The position numbers and the translations under genes were made by a program. Below, piece by piece: positions 60,381 to 64,000 of a stretch of DNA of 64,000 nucleotides. Within the stretch, counting starts at the first letter, position 1. Every line of letters begins with the position of its first letter. Under the pieces are notes generated by a model, which searched no databases, was not told the origin of the DNA, and saw only the letters and a program-made list of their open reading frames with translations. This stretch comes from Streptomyces longhuiensis (GTDB lineage: Bacteria; Actinomycetota; Actinomycetes; Streptomycetales; Streptomycetaceae), in NCBI RefSeq assembly GCF_020616555.1, contig NZ_CP085173.1, positions 1-64,000 on the forward strand, in the 5' to 3' direction.

Positions 60381-61460
60381 CTACAGTTTCAACGCTTCGG
60401 CCTGGGCGAGCTGTCCGAGCATGTCTTCCATGGAGTGTTGCGCGGGCCGGTAGCGCACGCCGAGGGCTTGCCGGCTCTTTGTGGTGTCGCCTCGCAGATC
60501 GAAGCCGATGTTGCGCCGTAGATAGCCACGTTCGAGCCCAGATGCCGGAGCGAACGCGACAGCGACAGGTTTCGGGACAGCTCGGCGAGGCAGCGGGTAC
60601 CGTGCCCCGTAGGCGGGCAGGAGCCTGCGTGCAAGATCGACGATGTCGGTGGTCTCCGCCATGACGAGGTGGCGCCCCTGGGCCTTGGGGAGAAACGCAG
60701 CTGCCAGGTGCGCGTAGGCGACCTCACGGACGTCGACGACAGCGACGGCGATGCGAGGCGCACCGAAGCGGGCCTGGCCGCTGACCATCTGTCGCGCGAT
60801 GCTGAAGCTCTCGCTGGTCGGGTCGGCGTTCAAGGCAGGACCGATCACAAGGCCTGGGTTGACGGTGACAAGGCGCCAGCGGCCCTGCCCCTGTTCAATG
60901 CGCCATGCCTCCTTCTCGGCCAGGGTTTTGGAGAAGCTGTACGGCTCGCGGGTCAGAGACGAGGTGGTGTTCCAGGTCCCCTCAGTCACGGTCCGCCCCG
61001 GGAGGCGGACGACGTCCTTGGCGTCCCCGACCATCGCGGCGACAGAACTGGTGAGGACCACTCGCTCGACGGTGTCGACGTCGTTCGCGGTTTGGAGCAC
61101 GTTGCGAGTGCCGTGCACGGCCGGGTCGACGAGGTCACGCTGGGGATCTTGCACAGTGCGGGTGAAAGGTGAGGCGGTATGGATGACGACGCGGCACCCT
61201 TGCATGGCCTCGAGGTACGAGCCCTCACGCATCAGGTCGGACGCGAACAGGCGCAGGGTGCCGGGCGAGGTGTCGGCGATGTCGAGAAGGTGCTGCACCT
61301 TGGTGGTGTTGCGCGGGTCGCGGACAGCCGCATGGACGGTGGCCCCGGCGTCGAGCAGACCTTTCACGATCCAGCCTGCGACATATCCCGTGGCGCCGGT
61401 GACGAGGACTGGAGCGCTCGTGTCGACAGTGAGGCCACCGAGGTCGACCTGGGTGTCCAT
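60381..61460 (-). CDS. Extended SDR, dihydroflavonol 4-reductase-like
   Basis: A 359-residue NAD(P)-dependent extended short-chain dehydrogenase. Motifs: VLVTGATGYVAGWIVKGLL (about 19-37), the arginine-rich AAVRDPRNTTKV signature for NADPH, and the active YSFSKTLAEKEAW (Tyr-x-x-x-Lys, about 173-185). It resembles aldehyde/ketone reductases of the dihydroflavonol 4-reductase group. ATG 61460 has AAAGGA six bases upstream. Confidence 0.82.
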   Translation of the reverse strand: MDTQVDLGGLTVDTSAPVLVTGATGYVAGWIVKGLLDAGATVHAAVRDPRNTTKVQHLLDIADTSPGTLRLFASDLMREGSYLEAMQGCRVVIHTASPFTRTVQDPQRDLVDPAVHGTRNVLQTANDVDTVERVVLTSSVAAMVGDAKDVVRLPGRTVTEGTWNTTSSLTREPYSFSKTLAEKEAWRIEQGQGRWRLVTVNPGLVIGPALNADPTSESFSIARQMVSGQARFGAPRIAVAVVDVREVAYAHLAAAFLPKAQGRHLVMAETTDIVDLARRLLPAYGARYPLPRRAVPKPVAVAFAPASGLERGYLRRNIGFDLRGDTTKSRQALGVRYRPAQHSMEDMLGQLAQAEALKL

Positions 61461-61820
61461 GTGGATCCTTTCGCCCGCGCACATGCGGGAGGGAGACGAA
61501 GCCGGCTGGTCAGGGGCGGCCCGCAGTTGGATTTGGCTGAGCAGAGACAGGGCGCGCGCGGATGAGTACCGGGCGGCTGGGATGTCCCCGTGCCCACAGG
61601 GCCGGTGAGCGGCCGGAGCACCGGTATCTGGCGAACGAAGGTGACGGCCCGGGGCGGCAGGTGCGCGAGGGCTTTGATACCGGCGTGTCCTGCCGCTCCG
61701 GATTCCTGGGTCCTCGCCCGGTGGTCGTTCCTGTCGGCGGGCTACGCAGATTCGGCGCAGCTGCCGACGGTGAGGGCCACGCGGGGCGGGGGCATTCGCG
61801 GGCGCTTCTGCGCCGCCTAC
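61461..61820. other. Intergenic stretch
   Basis: No gene or structure is supported in these 360 bases between two leftward genes, apart from the ribosome binding site of the reductase at the left end. Confidence 0.5.
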
Positions 61821-62780
61821 TCAGTCGTTGGTGAGGAGAATTTTGCCGAGGTGGCCGCCGGCTTCCATGAGGCGGTGCCCATCGGCTGCGTCGGCCATCG
61901 GGACGGTCTGGTCGATGACCAGTTTCACGGTGCCGTTCTCGATCATGGGCCAGACGTTCTTCTGGACCTCGGCCACGATCTCGGCCTTGTGCTGCTTGGA
62001 GCGGGTCCGCAGGGTGGTGCCGTGCACGGAGGCCCGCTTGAACACGATCTCGGCGAGGTTGAGCTGGCCCTCGAGGCCATTCTGCAGGCCGATGATGACC
62101 AGTCGACCGTCGGCCGCCAGGGAGCGCACGTTGCGCTCCAGGTAGTCACCGCCGACGACATCGAGGATCACGTCGTAGGGGCCGTGCTCCGTGAAGTCCT
62201 CGGTACGGTAGTCGATCGCCACATCGGCGCCCAGTTCCCGGGCCTGGGCGGCCTTCTCCGCTCCGCCGACCGTCGTGACGACGCGGGCTCCCAGGGCCTT
62301 AGCGATCTGGATCGCCATCGTGCCGACACCGCCGGCGCCGCCGTGCACGAGGATCGTCTCGCCGGCCTTCAGGCCCGCGGTCATGACAATGTTGGACCAG
62401 ACCGTGGCAGTGACCTCAGGGAGACCCGCCGCCTCTGTCAGTCCGATTCCCTTGGGGATCGTCAGCAGCTGCCCCGCCGGAACGGCGACCTTCTGCGCAT
62501 AGCCGCCTCCGGTCAGCAGGGCGCAGACCTCATCGCCCACCTGCCAGCCGGTCACCCCTTCCCCCAGCGCGCTGATACGGCCGGAGACCTCCAGCCCCGG
62601 ATACGGCGACCAGCCGGGCTGCAGCGGGTAGAGCCCCCAGCGCTGCATGACGTCCGCCCGGTTCAGAGCGCTGGCCACCACATCGATGACCACCTCACCG
62701 GCGGTGGGCGTCGGGTCTTCGACCTCGACCCACTGCAGGACCTCAGGACCACCGTGCTCCGTGATCGATACAGCCTTCAC
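61821..62780 (-). CDS. NAD(P)H:quinone oxidoreductase (zeta-crystallin/PIG3-like)
   Basis: A 319-residue medium-chain dehydrogenase/reductase. The GroES-like half begins at MKAVSITEHGGPEVLQWVEV. The Rossmann motif is VHGGAGGVGTMAIQIAKALG (about 145-165), followed by VTTVGGAEKAAQARELGAD. No zinc ligands are present, as expected of the quinone oxidoreductase branch. GTG 62780 fits the family N-terminus and follows ACGGAG. It reduces quinones or alkenals with NADPH. Confidence 0.87.
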   Translation of the reverse strand: MKAVSITEHGGPEVLQWVEVEDPTPTAGEVVIDVVASALNRADVMQRWGLYPLQPGWSPYPGLEVSGRISALGEGVTGWQVGDEVCALLTGGGYAQKVAVPAGQLLTIPKGIGLTEAAGLPEVTATVWSNIVMTAGLKAGETILVHGGAGGVGTMAIQIAKALGARVVTTVGGAEKAAQARELGADVAIDYRTEDFTEHGPYDVILDVVGGDYLERNVRSLAADGRLVIIGLQNGLEGQLNLAEIVFKRASVHGTTLRTRSKQHKAEIVAEVQKNVWPMIENGTVKLVIDQTVPMADAADGHRLMEAGGHLGKILLTND

Positions 62781-62937
62781 GACAACTCCGTTCCCACAAC
62801 TGCGATGAAGGGCTCTTGCGGGGTCTTGGGTACAGGGCGTCCGCGGCATTCCCGCTAGCCGGCCGATGCCGAGCGCGCCGCGAACACGATACCGAGAAGG
62901 GGTGAGAATGCCCGCTTCTGTCCATATACACCCGAGA

Positions 62938-62953
62938 GCCGAATGTTTACATC
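62938..62953. promoter_or_regulatory. 16-bp motif with ATGT-TT-ACAT dyad, copy 2
   Basis: GCCGAATGTTTACATC is identical to 33457-33472 and is followed by further ACAT words (ACATACATTACAT). It lies 158 bp upstream of the quinone oxidoreductase start. Confidence 0.4.
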
Positions 62954-63194
62954 ACATACATTACATCCCCGGAGTGTGCAGTGTCAACATTGGGATTCAG
63001 TACGCTTCCGCGGCGGTCCATGCAGGACCCTGCGCCAACCAAACTGGCGGCGACACCGCGCGACGCCTTTGCGGGTTGCGGGCGAGGCGCCCCATGTCTC
63101 CCCTTCAGGGGCGGTCGGTACTCCTGAGTCTCCGTCAAGTAAGAGCCACGGCAGCCCTCTTGAGACGCAGGACAGGGGGTTCCCGCACTCCAAG

Positions 63195-63211
63195 TTGGAC
63201 AAATTGCCCAA
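63195..63211. promoter_or_regulatory. Imperfect palindrome
   Basis: TTGGACAAATTGCCCAA is an inverted repeat with arms TTGG-x-CAA and TTG-x-CCAA. It may be an operator; nothing else supports it. Confidence 0.25.
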
Positions 63212-63247
63212 CATGAGCATCGCCCAGCTGCGGGTACGTGGAGTGCG

Positions 63248-63294
63248 AAAAAGACACCCTGCACCTCCTTGTCCCAAGGGAGGTGCAGGGTGTC
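63248..63294 (-). terminator. Rho-independent terminator of the MMPL gene
   Basis: A perfect 16-bp stem (63253-63268 with 63279-63294) is followed on the leftward strand by TTTTT (63252-63248). It lies 55 bp past the transporter's stop. Confidence 0.9.
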
Positions 63295-63349
63295 ACCCGA
63301 GGCCGTCGGGCCCCCACGGCAGGGCGGCCTCGGAGATTGGGGGGGGTGT

Positions 63350-64000
63350 TCAGACCCGGGTGGATGCCTTGCGACGCGGGGTCTTCTCGTCGGTTTGCGG
63401 GTGCGCGGCAGGTTCGGCCGGAGCCGCTGCCGGCAGACGCGCGCCTTCGATGTCGACGTCCGGGAGTAGTCGGTCGAGCCAGCGGGGCATGCTCCAGGCA
63501 CGTCGTCCGAGCAGGGCCATGGCGGCGGGCACGAGGGTCATGCGGACGATGAAGGCGTCGACGAACACGCCGATGGCGAGCGCGAAGCCGATGGCCTTGA
63601 CGATCGGGTCCTCGTTGAAGATGAAGCCGCCGAAGACCGCGACCATGATCAGTGCGGCGGCCACGATGACCCGCGCGCTGCTGGATACGCCCTGTGCGAT
63701 CGCCTCGGCCGGATTCTTGCTGTGTTCGTAGTGTTCGCGCATCCGGCTCACGAGGAACACCTCGTAGTCCATGGCGAGACCGAAGAGCACGCCGGTGAGC
63801 AGGACCGGGAGGAAGCTGGTGACCGGTCCGGTGGCTGCCACGTTGAGCAGGCCGTTCAGGTGACCCTGCTGGAAGACCCAGACGGAGGCACCCAGGCTCG
63901 CGCCGACCGAGAGCAGGAAGCCGAGTGCCGCCTTGAGCGGTACCAGGATCGATCGGAAGGCGATGGCCAGCAGGATCAGTGCCAGGAGGACGATGACACC
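63350..64000 (-). CDS. MMPL-family transporter (partial, C-terminal part)
   Basis: The last 216 codons of a leftward gene that runs off the right edge. Visible: helices IVLLALILLAIAFRSILVPL and GFLLSVGASLGASVWVF, then VLFGLAMDYEVFLVSRMREHY, the MMPL motif with the proton-relay Asp-Tyr pair. GVSSSARVIVAAALIMVAVF and GVFVDAFIVRMTLVPAAMALL follow, and a hydrophilic tail of about 45 residues. MMPL pumps export lipids or hydrophobic compounds by proton motive force. A strong terminator follows. Confidence 0.9.
   Translation of the reverse strand, partial: GVIVLLALILLAIAFRSILVPLKAALGFLLSVGASLGASVWVFQQGHLNGLLNVAATGPVTSFLPVLLTGVLFGLAMDYEVFLVSRMREHYEHSKNPAEAIAQGVSSSARVIVAAALIMVAVFGGFIFNEDPIVKAIGFALAIGVFVDAFIVRMTLVPAAMALLGRRAWSMPRWLDRLLPDVDIEGARLPAAAPAEPAAHPQTDEKTPRRKASTRV

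Larger units (their letters stand above)
62781..63349. other. Intergenic region with an AT-rich promoter-like stretch
   Basis: No gene is supported over 569 bases. It contains the 16-bp motif at 62938, an imperfect palindrome at 63195-63211 and the transporter terminator at 63248-63294. Confidence 0.6.

Noticed and set aside
1..64000. tRNA genes or integrase attachment sites at the edges of the accessory zone
   Set aside because: No tRNA-like cloverleaf, integrase or excisionase was seen.

Overview
The window is high-GC actinobacterial DNA, almost certainly Streptomyces. The evidence is strong GC bias at third codon positions, frequent GTG starts, ATGA and TGATG gene overlaps, leaderless regulator genes, and families typical of that genus (DUF2637, replication-relaxation protein, BTAD regulator, PucR, RsbU-type phosphatase with ATPase domain). 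No tRNA, rRNA, CRISPR array or replication origin was seen.

Region 1 (1-20361) is one dense rightward gene block. It starts with type IV secretion/conjugation-like parts: a polytopic TrbL/VirB6-like protein, a VirB1-like cell-wall hydrolase, a small anchored protein, a VirD4/TraG-like ATPase, and a replication-relaxation protein with a duplicated C-terminal scrap behind it. Two exported proteins follow, then a Tad-pilus machine: SAF/CpaB, a TadZ-like ATPase, TadA/CpaF, TadB, TadC, and four small single-pass pilin or pseudopilin-like proteins. The block ends with a giant LysM-transmembrane-BTAD protein. This hybrid is the most likely undescribed system in the window. An IS5-family transposase remnant abuts its last stop codon.

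Region 2 (20362-30412) is a scarred accessory zone. It holds the IS remnant, a methyltransferase divergent from a LysR gene, a hypothetical protein, a DUF2637 protein next to a cluster of TGCGCA words, an Mrr-like endonuclease split at its catalytic motif around an Imm21 immunity gene, a STAS protein, a frameshifted arsC-like pseudogene, and a secreted protein with three identical 19-residue repeats.

Region 3 (30413-64000) is mainly catabolism and its regulation. A TetR gene is divergent from the repeat-protein gene, and an acyl-CoA ligase is divergent from a PucR regulator. Then come a sensor SpoIIE-type phosphatase, a tnpB pseudogene, and a LysR gene divergent from a four-gene operon (aldehyde dehydrogenase, amino-acid permease, FAD lactone/alditol oxidase, D-threonine-aldolase-like enzyme) that looks like a beta-hydroxy amino acid pathway. 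Further right are a secreted neutral ceramidase, an ABC-2-like membrane protein, a TetR/DJ-1 pair, an aldehyde dehydrogenase with a saccharopine-dehydrogenase-like reductase, an isolated hemB, an MHS transporter, a truncated phosphotransferase, and a second acyl-CoA ligase whose promoter shares two 18-bp palindromes with a divergent TetR gene. The window ends with an alpha/beta hydrolase, a dihydroflavonol-reductase-like enzyme, a quinone oxidoreductase and the 3' end of an MMPL transporter.
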